A stretch of 32,293 nucleotides of DNA, taken from Candidatus Methylomirabilis sp. GTDB lineage: Bacteria; Methylomirabilota; Methylomirabilia; Methylomirabilales; Methylomirabilaceae. The stretch is from positions 1 through 32,293 of the forward strand of contig NZ_JAQUOY010000027.1 of the NCBI RefSeq assembly GCF_028716865.1, in the 5' to 3' direction. Under the pieces are notes generated by a model. That model worked only from the letters and a program-made list of their open reading frames with translations, made no database searches and had not been told where the DNA came from. Shown here piece by piece: positions 15,510 through 23,833 of the stretch (position 1 is the stretch's first letter; every line of letters starts with the position of its first letter). The translations under genes and the position numbers were made by a program.

Positions 15510-16130
15510 CTACTTGTTGCGTGGTATCTCGCCCTCTATGGGGGTCGGCGGTCGATCCATCAGGCTGGGCGGGTCAACGGTCCGGCCAGAACCGGGCGGG
15601 AACCCCCGACGATGCTGTCGGAGGTCCTGAATGACGTTGCGCATCTCGGTTTCAAATCGGTCTTCGAACAAGGCAAGGCGGGCCTGTTGCTCCGGACTGA
15701 GGATCGACCGCAGCCCCCCCTTAATGGCTTGCTCGTGTCCCCTGAAGTCGGTCTCAGTACGATCCAACTGGTCAAGTCTCGCCTTGATCTCCTCATCTCG
15801 CAAGGGCCGCTGCTTCAAAAGCTCTGCCAGCTCACCCCTGAGCAAGCGCTGCCTCCTATAAAATTCGCGGCGTGAGGCCTCCAGTTGGGCGAGTTTCGGA
15901 AAGAGCTTGGCGGCTTGATGTTCATCCAGGTTAAGCGCCTCGGTCATCTTCCAAATCTTGATCGTCTCGATCAGGCGTCTCCCTTCCGGTTCGCCTGGCG
16001 GCCTTGGAACGGCAGGTACGAGCGGTTGTCCCATAGCGCCAGAGACCGGACCAAGCAACCAGACCAGCCCCGCGGCGGCTATCGCCATACACCAAGCCCG
16101 AATCGAACAACGTTCCTGTAACTGTGTCAT
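15510..16130 (-). CDS. Periplasmic Spy/CnrX-like helical protein
   Basis: About 206 residues: a signal peptide (basic start, hydrophobic core CMAIAAAGLVWLLGPVSG) followed by a highly charged all-helical domain with two LTxxQ-like motifs, LNLDEHQ and LSPEQQ, as in Spy, CpxP and the CnrX/ZraP metal sensors. These periplasmic proteins form helical hairpins that act as chaperones or sense metal ions. The start at 16130 overlaps the anti-sigma stop (ATGA); an ATG at 16142 would add four residues. Placed directly after an ECF sigma and a zinc anti-sigma gene, it is probably the periplasmic sensing partner, as in CnrYXH-type systems (inference). Confidence 0.75.
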   Translation of the reverse strand: MTQLQERCSIRAWCMAIAAAGLVWLLGPVSGAMGQPLVPAVPRPPGEPEGRRLIETIKIWKMTEALNLDEHQAAKLFPKLAQLEASRREFYRRQRLLRGELAELLKQRPLRDEEIKARLDQLDRTETDFRGHEQAIKGGLRSILSPEQQARLALFEDRFETEMRNVIQDLRQHRRGFPPGSGRTVDPPSLMDRPPTPIEGEIPRNK

Positions 16131-16837
16131 GACTCTGACCATTTAAAGCGACTCAGGTGATCCAGCAGGGCCTGTCGCTCCTTTTCGTCAAGCGAGGCGA
16201 GCGAGTCCGACGGGTCGGCCTCCTGACGCAGGAGCCAGGCCGTTTCAAACCGATCCCCTATCTCATCTGCCCAGCGGAGTCGCTGAATTGCCGCCATAAG
16301 AATCGAGGGCTCTTCAACGACCTCTCCGGCCACCACGAACGGCTCACCTGGGTGTTGATTCCCATTGTCTGGGCGCGGTATGATGGCCATACCGTGACCC
16401 GCGCGATTGCGATCTACGATCTTTTCCGTCGAAGTCGGCGCGCCCCCTTGCCGATCAACCCTGACAGGCAAGAAGCCCGGCAATCGGACAACGACAAATA
16501 TTGAGACGGCGGCCACAGCCAGGCCGGCGATGAACTGCGGCCGGAAGGTCAGCCATGATCCAGCGCCGGCCAACCAAGCGAAGGGTGTCGACTTGCGCCT
16601 ACGATCCTCCTGTTCGATTCGATGCCGTATCGAAGGTAGAAACGCTTCCCAGAAGCCCGGTGACGGCTCAGGAATCGGGTCAGCCTGCACAAGCGCGAAG
16701 AGATCGCGAGATGCGGAAAATTCAGCGGCACACGTCGCACAGCCATGAAGATGCGCGAGGATCTCCGCACGTTGCGCGGGCGGCAACTCCTCCTCGATCA
16801 ACTCCAGCAGCCTGCACTCAACTTCCATGCATTGCAT
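16127..16837 (-). CDS. Zinc-finger anti-sigma factor, membrane-anchored
   Basis: A 236-residue protein. The N-terminal zf-HC2 (ZAS) domain carries H29-x3-C33-x2-C36 (HLHGCATC), which binds zinc and clamps the cognate ECF sigma factor. One membrane helix (about 100-121, FIAGLAVAAVSIFVVVRLPG) separates this cytoplasmic part from a periplasmic tail of about 110 residues. It starts 24 bases after the sigma gene and overlaps the Spy-like gene by 4 bases. It is presumed to hold the sigma factor inactive until a periplasmic signal, perhaps through the Spy-like protein, releases it. Confidence 0.88.
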   Translation of the reverse strand: MQCMEVECRLLELIEEELPPAQRAEILAHLHGCATCAAEFSASRDLFALVQADPIPEPSPGFWEAFLPSIRHRIEQEDRRRKSTPFAWLAGAGSWLTFRPQFIAGLAVAAVSIFVVVRLPGFLPVRVDRQGGAPTSTEKIVDRNRAGHGMAIIPRPDNGNQHPGEPFVVAGEVVEEPSILMAAIQRLRWADEIGDRFETAWLLRQEADPSDSLASLDEKERQALLDHLSRFKWSES

Positions 16838-16861
16838 GGCGACGATGGTCCTTTCTCCCCA

Positions 16862-17413
16862 TCACGTGCCTTCACGCCAGTGTGCCAACTTGCGCCGAAG
16901 CGCTTGCACGGCATGAAAATAGTGTACCTTGGCCGTTGCCTCTGAGACCCCCAGGATATCGGCGATCTCCCGGTGTGCGAGGTGATGATGAACACGCAAC
17001 GTCAAGCTCGCCCGCTGTTGCGGGGGAAGGGTCTCGATGGCATTAGCGAGTGCATCCGCCCGCTCCTTTTCCTCGAGTTGTGCGAGCGACCCCTCCGATG
17101 AATCGGCCGGTTCAGGATGCTGGTCAACCGTCGCGTAAAGAGAGCGTGAGCCCCGGTTCAGATGGTTGAGGCATAGGTTTACGACGATCCGGTACAGCCA
17201 AGTGGCCAAGCTGGAGCGACGGTCAAACCGACTCAAATTTCGATACACCTGGACAAAGGCCTCCTGCGACACGTCGCGCGCATCCTCCGCATTCCTGGTC
17301 ATCCGGTAGGCCAGATTGTACACCTCCCGCTGGCGCCTTTGGACCAGTTCATCGAACGCCGTCCCATCGCCCTGCAAGAATCGATCGATCAGTTCGAAAT
17401 CTGCCTCGCGCAA
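16862..17413 (-). CDS. ECF-type RNA polymerase sigma factor (RpoE family)
   Basis: A 183-residue sigma-70 family protein with region 2 (about 22-90: FDELVQRRQREVYNLAYRM, then DARDVSQEAFVQVYRNL and TWLYRIVVNLCLNHL) and region 4 (about 128-178: ETLPPQQRASLTLRV, then HREIADILGVSEATAKVHYFHA). No sigma region 1 or 3 is present, as expected for ECF sigmas. The start is TTG 17413; an in-frame stop lies five codons upstream, so no ATG or GTG alternative exists there. It is followed by its zinc anti-sigma gene. No sequence resembling a typical GGAAC-type ECF autoregulatory promoter was found in the 131 bases upstream. Confidence 0.92.
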   Translation of the reverse strand: MREADFELIDRFLQGDGTAFDELVQRRQREVYNLAYRMTRNAEDARDVSQEAFVQVYRNLSRFDRRSSLATWLYRIVVNLCLNHLNRGSRSLYATVDQHPEPADSSEGSLAQLEEKERADALANAIETLPPQQRASLTLRVHHHLAHREIADILGVSEATAKVHYFHAVQALRRKLAHWREGT

Positions 17414-17507
17414 GGCCTTTGTCTCTCACCGAGAGCCATCCCCCGTCCGACCGGCCCAGCCCGGCAACGGTGCTTCTGCAGGGCACGTCGCTTGAATCTG
17501 CCTATTA

Positions 17508-17524
17508 GAGCGGCTGTGCCGCTC
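17508..17524. other. Hairpin between the bS22-like gene and the sigma gene
   Basis: A perfect stem of seven base pairs, GAGCGGC-TGT-GCCGCTC, lies 20 bases after the bS22-like stop. No T-run follows on the - strand, so it is a weak terminator at best; it may stabilise the upstream mRNA 3' end. Confidence 0.45.
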
Positions 17525-17544
17525 GAACGTTTAATGACTCGACC

Positions 17545-17640
17545 CTACTTCTTCCGGCGCTGGTGTCTGGTCCGCTTCAGTAGTTTCTTATGTTTGTGCT
17601 TACTCATCTTTTGCCGACGCTTCTTGACAACGCTTCCCAC
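17545..17640 (-). CDS. Small ribosomal protein bS22-like (AURKAIP1/COX24 domain)
   Basis: A 31-residue, extremely basic protein (GTG start) reading VGSVVKKRRQKM, then SKHKHKKLLKRTRHQRRKK. This pattern is that of the bacterial AURKAIP1/COX24-domain peptides, known as 30S protein bS22 in mycobacteria and related to mitochondrial mS38; bS22 sits near the decoding centre of the small subunit. AGGGGGG lies 7 bases upstream of GTG 17640. The start is 21 bases after the NtrC-type regulator stop, so it is probably co-transcribed with the two-component genes. The match rests on near-residue-by-residue similarity from memory with the mycobacterial protein (GSV-KKRR--MSK-KH-KLL-RTR-QRRK), so I am confident of the family. 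Confidence 0.88.
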   Translation of the reverse strand: MGSVVKKRRQKMSKHKHKKLLKRTRHQRRKK

Positions 17641-17661
17641 TCACATCCCCCCTTTCTGTCC

Positions 17662-19104
17662 TTACGCCTGCTCAGTTAATCCGCTTTCCGAAGTTGCGGA
17701 AGCGGTCTTCGTATCCCGTTTGATCTGAAACTTCTCCAGACGATACTGCAGCGTCCGATAGCTTAAGCCCAGGAGGCGGGCCGCCTTGGTGATCACCCAA
17801 TCAGACTTTTCCATGGCCTGCAGGATCAAGTCGCGCTCCAGCGCCTCAAAGGAGATCCCCTGCTCTGGAATCTCGATCGCGAACTTCCTGCCGGGCGCAC
17901 TCGATGGGGCAAGTTGGACCGGGAGATCAAAGAACCGAACCTCAATGGGCAGATCGTAATGCGTAATCTCAGGCCCTTCGCAGAGCAGGATTGTCCGCTC
18001 GACCACTCCCTCAAGCTGCCGAACATTACCGGGCCAGTGGTAGTTCATCAGCAGCCGCATCGCCTCGTTGCTGATCCCTTGGATTGGCTTTCCCGCGCGC
18101 TCACCGTGCTTTCTGATGAAATGTTCGACGAGCTGAGGGATGTCGGTGCTCCGCTCTCGAAGCGGCGGAATTATAATAGAGACGACGTTCAGCCGATAGA
18201 ACAGGTCCTCCCGGAGGAGCCCGCCTTTGACCGCCTCGGCAGGATCCCGATTGGTCGCGGCGATGACGCGAACGTCGACGCCGATCTCGTTTTTCCCCCC
18301 GAGTCGTCTGAACGTTCCACCCTGCAAGACCCGCAGAAATTTTGCCTGAGTCGACACCTGCATCTCGACGACTTCATCGAGGAAGATCGTCCCGCCGTCC
18401 GCCAACTCAAAGCAGCCGGCCCTTCGCTCCACTGCCCCTGTAAACGCGCCCCGCTCGTGGCCGAAGATCTCACTTTCCAGCAGACTCTCAGGGATGGCGG
18501 CACAGTTGACGGCGATAAAGGCGCGATCCTTGCGCTGGCTCTGTCGATGGATGGTCCTGGCGATCAGTTCCTTGCCGGTCCCACTCTCCCCGATGAGCAG
18601 CACGGTGGAGTTGCTGTTCGAAACCTTCCGGATCTTTTCGAAGACCTCCTGCATCCGGAAGTGGTTGCCCACGATCCCTTCGACGCGAAACCGCTCCTCA
18701 ATCTGCTGTCGTAAGGACCGATTCTCCCGGCTCAACTGGATGCGATCGAAGGCCCTGCGCACCGTCAGCAGCAACTCCTCCCGTTCGAGCGGTTTGGTCA
18801 AATAGTCGAACGCGCCCCGCTTCAATGCCTGCTCAGCCGAATCGAGTGAGCCGTATGCAGTCATCAGGATGATCAGGGTAAGTGGGCTATCCCGGGGCAA
18901 CCGCTCCACCAGGGAGAGGCCATCGATCCCCGGCATTCGGAGATCGGTCAGCACCAGGTCGAACGGCTTCTCCTGACAACGCCTGATGGCTTCCCCTCCT
19001 CCTGGCGCCGTTTCGACCGAATAGCCCTCAGCCGACAGGATAGTCCGAAGGATCTCCCGCTGGGGTCCCTCGTCATCGACCACCAGGATCCGTCCCCCCC
19101 GCAT
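17662..19104 (-). CDS. NtrC-family sigma-54-dependent response regulator
   Basis: A 480-residue protein in three parts. The receiver domain (1-120) has the acidic pair D10/D11, phosphorylation site D54 (VLTDLRMPGIDG) and K104. The AAA+ sigma-54 activation domain (about 143-375) has Walker A GESGTGKE at 172-179, the sigma-54-contacting loop GAFTGA at 219-224 and Walker B TIFLDE. The Fis-type helix-turn-helix lies at the C terminus (ITKAARLLGLSYRTLQYRLEKF). The frame is open another 74 codons upstream, but ATG 19104 overlaps the kinase stop (ATGA) and begins the receiver domain correctly. It will activate RpoN-dependent promoters when phosphorylated by the adjacent kinase; targets are unknown, and no convincing sigma-54 promoter was seen here. 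It is closest in design to the ZraR/AtoC group. Confidence 0.96.
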   Translation of the reverse strand: MRGGRILVVDDEGPQREILRTILSAEGYSVETAPGGGEAIRRCQEKPFDLVLTDLRMPGIDGLSLVERLPRDSPLTLIILMTAYGSLDSAEQALKRGAFDYLTKPLEREELLLTVRRAFDRIQLSRENRSLRQQIEERFRVEGIVGNHFRMQEVFEKIRKVSNSNSTVLLIGESGTGKELIARTIHRQSQRKDRAFIAVNCAAIPESLLESEIFGHERGAFTGAVERRAGCFELADGGTIFLDEVVEMQVSTQAKFLRVLQGGTFRRLGGKNEIGVDVRVIAATNRDPAEAVKGGLLREDLFYRLNVVSIIIPPLRERSTDIPQLVEHFIRKHGERAGKPIQGISNEAMRLLMNYHWPGNVRQLEGVVERTILLCEGPEITHYDLPIEVRFFDLPVQLAPSSAPGRKFAIEIPEQGISFEALERDLILQAMEKSDWVITKAARLLGLSYRTLQYRLEKFQIKRDTKTASATSESGLTEQA

Positions 19105-20582
19105 CAGGCCGGCTCCTCTACCGGTAGCTGGATGCTCACGGTAGTACCCTGGCCGCGAACGCTGGCCAACGTGATTACCCCGCCATGCTCCTCTACGATC
19201 TTCTTCGTCAGGGCCAATCCCAGCCCGATCCCGACCTCCTTCGTCGTAAAGTATGGCTCGAAGACCTTGGCCAGATCTTCGGGGGCGATCCCGTACCCGG
19301 TATCCTGGAAGCGGACCTCGATCCACCGTTCGCTTCCGGAGGGTGGTGATGAGAGTGATGGGTCGGTCCCGTTCGCCAGCCTGGCGGTGATCGCAAGCTT
19401 CCCTCCCTGAGGCATGGCCTGGAAGGCGTTTACCAGAACATTCACGAAGCAGGTCTTGATCTGCTCACCGTCTGCCAATATCCGCGGCAGGTCACCCGAG
19501 GAGTTGCGTTCGATCTCAATCCCCTGTTCTTCGGCTTTGCCGCTGGCCATACTCACGACATCATGGAGCAGCGGGGCCAGATCGCATGGACGCGGCTCAA
19601 GCTTGAGCGGCTTGCCATAGTTCAGGAAATTGGTAATCATGGTGTCCAGCCGATGGATCTCGGTTTTCATCCACGAGACCAGGTGGGTGAACTCTTCCCG
19701 TGAGCGAGGGTCGGTTGGTGAGAACCGACTCCGCAGATGATCGATGCTCAGGTTGATGAAGTTCAATGGGTTACGGATCTCGTGCGCGATGCCCGAGGCC
19801 AACTGACCAATGCTGGAGAGGCGCTCAGCCTGGTGAAGGCGGCTCTCCAGCTCCTTGTTCGCCCGCAGCTTGGCCACCATGTCGTTGAAGCTCGTGGTCA
19901 GCTCACCGATCTCATCGTGCCGTTCCACCGGCAAACTCTCTCGCAAATCACCCTGCGCGACCCGGCGTGCGGCCTGGACCACCTGATCGATCGGCCTGGT
20001 ATACTTCCAGGACAGAATGAGGGAGGCCGCCATCCCGAGGCCGAAGACCAGTACGGTGACAATCAGTCGTTTGATAAAGTTGAGCCGAGAGATCTCGGCA
20101 AAATCATCCAGCACCATGCTGATCAGGGCATAGCCCATCCGCTGGTTCCCTACTACGATCGGCACGATCAGATTGTAGTTCTTTTGACCTTTCTCGGTCG
20201 CGAGCGTCTCCCCCAGTCGGGCGGTGATGAACAGGTCCCGGTGGCTGGGGTCGATGGTTGCGCCTACGCGCTTTGGATTGCTGCTGGCAATGATCTCCTT
20301 TTCATTGCTGATGATCGAGATCTCATTGACCCCTTTTCGTTGCAGGCGACTGACATAGTCCTGGAGGCGCGCCTCGTCGGTCCGCTCCTGTGAGGTGAGA
20401 CGCTCCACGCTGATCTGAATGGCACTGGACAGATCCGTCGTGTGCTTCTCCACCTGGTCGATCAGCGTTCGCTCTGCCTGCCAATACAGTACGAACAGCG
20501 ACGCCAGCGTCAGCAGCAGGAGGGAGAACATCATCAGGAGCAGTTTCGCCCTGAGCCCAAGATTATCGAACAGCCCCTTCAC
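19104..20582 (-). CDS. Membrane sensor histidine kinase (NtrB/ZraS type)
   Basis: A 492-residue kinase. The start is GTG 20582, with AAGGAGG 8 bases upstream; an ATG at 20633 lacks such a site. Domains in order: membrane helix (about 12-34), periplasmic sensor region of the sCache type (about 35-168), second helix (about 170-192), HAMP linker (TRPIDQVVQAARRVAQGDL), HisKA with phosphorylated H267 (GIAHEIRNPLNF), and HATPase_c with N box (NVLVNAFQAM), G1 (DTGYGIAPED) and G2 (GIGLGLALTKKIVEEHGG). It probably senses an extracytoplasmic signal and phosphorylates the NtrC-type regulator encoded by the overlapping next gene. Confidence 0.95.
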   Translation of the reverse strand: MKGLFDNLGLRAKLLLMMFSLLLLTLASLFVLYWQAERTLIDQVEKHTTDLSSAIQISVERLTSQERTDEARLQDYVSRLQRKGVNEISIISNEKEIIASSNPKRVGATIDPSHRDLFITARLGETLATEKGQKNYNLIVPIVVGNQRMGYALISMVLDDFAEISRLNFIKRLIVTVLVFGLGMAASLILSWKYTRPIDQVVQAARRVAQGDLRESLPVERHDEIGELTTSFNDMVAKLRANKELESRLHQAERLSSIGQLASGIAHEIRNPLNFINLSIDHLRSRFSPTDPRSREEFTHLVSWMKTEIHRLDTMITNFLNYGKPLKLEPRPCDLAPLLHDVVSMASGKAEEQGIEIERNSSGDLPRILADGEQIKTCFVNVLVNAFQAMPQGGKLAITARLANGTDPSLSSPPSGSERWIEVRFQDTGYGIAPEDLAKVFEPYFTTKEVGIGLGLALTKKIVEEHGGVITLASVRGQGTTVSIQLPVEEPA

Positions 20583-20657
20583 CCTCAGACCCTCCTTGAA
20601 CCCGGTACAGCGCAGCCGGGCGCTACGATACAAAACTATAGCTTATCGGAAATGCTG

Positions 20658-20805
20658 GATTTTGTAAAGCTGGGAGGGACTCAGCGCATAATCCTCTCTC
20701 TGGTAGCCTAGATCAGAAGGGATTTCAGGGGTGAGAACGAAGCGGGATCGCCCGATAGGACGCGAGAAGGATGGTTGGGGTTCGGGCCGCGAGGCTTTAC
20801 AAATC
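20658..20805. repeat. Long-spaced inverted repeat between the kinase and the complex operon
   Basis: GATTTTGTAAAGC (20658-20670) and GCTTTACAAATC (20794-20805) are reverse complements apart from one extra T, separated by 123 bases. The right arm includes the stop codon of the large-subunit gene. The arms may pair in RNA or mark a short mobile remnant. The gap between them holds no gene and no clear promoter. Confidence 0.35.
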
Positions 20806-22383
20806 ATTCCCTGCGTATGACAGGTTGAAACTCTTATTGACGAGCGGAAAATCGGGTACGATGTTTTTGAGAATGGCGTAATGTAGCGCCGGCCAGTTAG
20901 CGAATGACGGATCTTTGATCTTCGCGCGCGCAAGCCGATCTTGCTCACCGGTGACAAGCCAGTGCCAGATCGGGCCTCGCCACCCCTCAACCAGACCGAA
21001 CCCGCTCGCGCCCGCCGGCAGCGCCGGGAGCGGTGCCGAGATCTTGCCTTCAGGGAGCCCGTCCAATGCGCGCATGATCAGATTGGCGGCCTCGCGCGCC
21101 TCCTCTATCCGCACCATCAGTCGCGCCCAGACATCGCCTTCGCCATACACCGGCACATGCGGCGGTAGATCCGCATACGCGGCAAAGGGATGATCCCGCC
21201 TGGCGTCACGATCGATCCCGCTGGCTCGCGCCGCAAGCCCAACGACCTGCAACTTACGCGCGGTCTGTCTCGACAAGTATCCTGTCCCGTGCAGGCGGTC
21301 CAGCACCAGGCCGTTGCTCAGCGCGATCTCGACCACTTCGTCGAAGTCGATCGCCGCGCGCCTCACCGTCTCCCGCGCATCTGCGATCTGCTCCGCCGTG
21401 AAGTCGCACCTCACGCCGCCCGGCATCAGCGTACCGCGCAACAGGCGATGACCGGCCAGACGCGCGTTCAGGCGCAGCATCTCCTCACGAATCCTCATGG
21501 CGTGTGCATTTGCTACCGCAAAGCCGGTGTCCGTACAGATCGCGCCGACATCGGCGATGTGATTATAGAGCCGTTCAAGTTCAAGCAGCACTACGCGCAC
21601 GTAGGCCGCGCGCGGGGGGATCTGTAGCCCTGCCAGCGATTCGAGCGCCTGGCAAAACGCGAGTGCGTGCGCTACGCTGGAGTCCCCGGAAATCCGTTCA
21701 GCCAGTTCCACCCCGCGCGTGAGCGGGATCGTCTCGAATAGCCGCTCGATCCCCTTATGAACGAAATAGAGCCGGGTCTCGAGATTGACAATGGTCTCAC
21801 CTTCGACACTGAACCGAAAATGACCCGGCTCGATAGTACCCGCATGGACAGGGCCAACAGTGATCTCGTAGATCCCCTCGCCCTCGACGCGGCGGAACGG
21901 AAAGGGCGTGCCATCGTCAGCAAATTCAGGGGGCGCCGAGGCATCCTTTAGCAGCGGGTGATACGTTTCTGGCCAGAACTGATGCAGCGGGAGGCGGCGT
22001 AGGTCGGGGTGATCGGTCGGCACCAGTCCGAAAAGATCGTGAATCTCGCGTTCAAAGCGACTGGCCAGATACCAACGTGTTGCGAGCGACGGAAACCGGC
22101 GGTCATCCTCCGGGACTGCTACCGACGCGACGATAAATAGATCCATGCCTTCGAGTTCGAAGAGATAGCGTAGCGTAAACGCGCCGCGCTCCGCACGTGT
22201 ATCTTCCGCCACGATCAGTTCTGGCCTCGCACAAAATCTGTCGCACACATAATCAGCGACCGCGGGCAGCTCATCCCGTTCGAGGCTCACGCGCACCTCC
22301 CGCGGAGGATGCATCCGGAGGTCAGTCAGTTTCAGTGTCGTTGCGCGAAGCTGCCGGACAATACCGTTCATCAGATCAGGCAT
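20797..22383 (-). CDS. hyfG: Hydrogenase-4-like large subunit (HyfG/NuoCD fusion) without Ni-Fe ligands
   Basis: A 528-residue fusion: the N-terminal part (1-160) is NuoC/30-kDa-like (WYLASRFEREIHDLFGL) and the rest is NuoD/HyfG-like (GPVHAGTIEPGHFRF and VHKGIERLFE). In genuine group 4 hydrogenases four cysteines hold the Ni-Fe centre. Here the first pair (CGIC) is S232-G-D-S235, and the C-terminal DPCxxC is NLSYAG (520-525), with no cysteine. The subunit therefore cannot bind Ni-Fe and resembles complex I NuoD or Ehr proteins in that respect. It is the last gene of the six-gene operon and overlaps hyfF by 8 bases. It is probably peripheral on the cytoplasmic face and partners the Fe-S small subunit encoded by the first gene. 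Redox substrate unknown. The symbol reflects homology, not function. Confidence 0.9.
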   Translation of the reverse strand: MPDLMNGIVRQLRATTLKLTDLRMHPPREVRVSLERDELPAVADYVCDRFCARPELIVAEDTRAERGAFTLRYLFELEGMDLFIVASVAVPEDDRRFPSLATRWYLASRFEREIHDLFGLVPTDHPDLRRLPLHQFWPETYHPLLKDASAPPEFADDGTPFPFRRVEGEGIYEITVGPVHAGTIEPGHFRFSVEGETIVNLETRLYFVHKGIERLFETIPLTRGVELAERISGDSSVAHALAFCQALESLAGLQIPPRAAYVRVVLLELERLYNHIADVGAICTDTGFAVANAHAMRIREEMLRLNARLAGHRLLRGTLMPGGVRCDFTAEQIADARETVRRAAIDFDEVVEIALSNGLVLDRLHGTGYLSRQTARKLQVVGLAARASGIDRDARRDHPFAAYADLPPHVPVYGEGDVWARLMVRIEEAREAANLIMRALDGLPEGKISAPLPALPAGASGFGLVEGWRGPIWHWLVTGEQDRLARAKIKDPSFANWPALHYAILKNIVPDFPLVNKSFNLSYAGNDL

Positions 22384-23833
22384 GAGTAACCCCGAGCACC
22401 CTGAGGGCGGCCTCCAGCGCCTCAGTCACTGCATGGGGGAGCGTCAGTCCCAGCACAAGCAGCAGCGTGAAATTCACCACGATCGGTGCCAGCGACCATC
22501 TGAGCACATCCCCATGCTCCACCTTCTCGAAGGGCGCCCCATAGAGCATCTGATTCACACTGCTGAGCATACCTGCGAACACAACGACAAGCAGCGTAAT
22601 TCCCAAGACCACTACCCACACAGGCCCGCTCTCCAGGCCCGCGCGAAAGATCAGGAACTCGCTCATGAATAGTCCGAAGGGGGGCAGGCCTATCAGCGCA
22701 AGTATGCCGGTCAGAAACGCGCCGGCCGTTAACGGCGATGCCCGTAACAGCCCGCGCACCCTCCGGATGTCGGTGGTCTGATATTTCAGCAGGATGTTTC
22801 CCGACAGGAGAAACAGCAATGACTTTGACAGCGCATGATTGATGACGTGCAGGAGCGCACCCAGGACGCCCCAGTAGCCTCCAAATCCCAGTCCCATACA
22901 GATAATGCCGACGTGTTCGACGCTTGAATAGGCCAACATCCGCTTATAATTGCGCTGTCTGACGAGAAAGACCGCGGCCACGGCGAGCGAAAGCAACCCA
23001 ATACCCACAAACCATGGGCCGGCGAAGTTCGCACCGACCGCGATATCCGCGATCGTCTTGAAACGCATCAGCGCGTAGAGTCCCACGTTGAGCAGGACAC
23101 CGGACATCAAGGCGCTGATCGGGGCGGGCGCCTCACTGTGGGCATCCGGCAGCCACGTGTGCATCGGCGCCAGGCCCGCCTTTGTCCCGTAGCCGACAAG
23201 GATAAAGGCGAAAGCGAGCCGGACCACCTGGGGATTCAGTGATGATGCGGCGGCCCGGAGCGAGGTCCAATTCACTGCAATCTCGCCCGCCCGCGAGGCG
23301 CCGGCGTAATACAGCAGCGCCGTGCCGATGAAGGCGAGGGCGATGCCGACCGAGGAAAGGATGAGGTATTTGTAGGCCGCCTCCAAAGACCTGGGCGTGT
23401 TGTGCAGGTTCACCAGAAAGGCGGTCGCTAATGTCGTCCCTTCAATCGCCACCCACATAATACCGAGGTTATCCGTTGTCACCGCCAGCAGCATCGTAAA
23501 GAGAAACAGATGAAAAAGCCCAAAGAAGCTCCGCACGCGGGTCAGATGAGTATCGTCGTATTCGGCTCGGATATAGCCAAGCCCGTACAGTGCGGCGATC
23601 GCCCCCAACAGGGTGATCACGACGACCATCAACGCCGAGAGCCCATCGGCTCGAAGCAGCCCACCGATGGCAGCAGGTACATCGCCTCGCCATACCCGCA
23701 CCGCGACAATGAGACCGACGGCCAGCCCGCCAACGGCTGCAAGCGCGTGGATGAACTCGAGCCACGCCCGAGGACGTACCAGCGCCATGAGGGCTGCGGC
23801 GATCAGCGGCGTGAGGAGCAGCGTGACAAGCAT
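22376..23833 (-). CDS. hyfF: Hydrogenase-4-like antiporter subunit (HyfF/NuoN-like)
   Basis: A 485-residue membrane protein with about 14 hydrophobic segments, of the proton antiporter (Proton_antipo_M) family shared by complex I and Mrp antiporters. The conserved charged residues of the ion path are present: a glutamate in WVAIEGTTLATAF (about 130), lysine in AAYKYLILSSVG, lysine in GYGTKAGLAPMHTWLPDAHSEAPAP (about 220) and lysine in NHALSKSLLFL. Its start (ATG 23833) shares one base with the hyfE stop (TGATG); an in-frame GTG lies one codon earlier. As a second antiporter-like subunit beside HyfB it should translocate H+ or Na+ when the peripheral arm is reduced or oxidised. Confidence 0.93.
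   Translation of the reverse strand: MLVTLLLTPLIAAALMALVRPRAWLEFIHALAAVGGLAVGLIVAVRVWRGDVPAAIGGLLRADGLSALMVVVITLLGAIAALYGLGYIRAEYDDTHLTRVRSFFGLFHLFLFTMLLAVTTDNLGIMWVAIEGTTLATAFLVNLHNTPRSLEAAYKYLILSSVGIALAFIGTALLYYAGASRAGEIAVNWTSLRAAASSLNPQVVRLAFAFILVGYGTKAGLAPMHTWLPDAHSEAPAPISALMSGVLLNVGLYALMRFKTIADIAVGANFAGPWFVGIGLLSLAVAAVFLVRQRNYKRMLAYSSVEHVGIICMGLGFGGYWGVLGALLHVINHALSKSLLFLLSGNILLKYQTTDIRRVRGLLRASPLTAGAFLTGILALIGLPPFGLFMSEFLIFRAGLESGPVWVVVLGITLLVVVFAGMLSSVNQMLYGAPFEKVEHGDVLRWSLAPIVVNFTLLLVLGLTLPHAVTEALEAALRVLGVTHA

Noticed and set aside
15344-15634. Plus-strand 96-codon frame in the same region
   Set aside because: It runs antisense into the Spy-like gene, has no ribosome site and loses any protein-like character after about 50 codons.
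19105-19326. 74-codon N-terminal extension of the NtrC-type regulator
   Set aside because: It is the kinase's C terminus read in another frame; the ATGA overlap start at 19104 begins the receiver domain correctly.
20797-22383. Calling the operon a functional [NiFe]-hydrogenase or formate hydrogenlyase
   Set aside because: All four Ni-Fe cysteines are missing in the large subunit, and no formate dehydrogenase or hydrogenase maturation genes are in the window.
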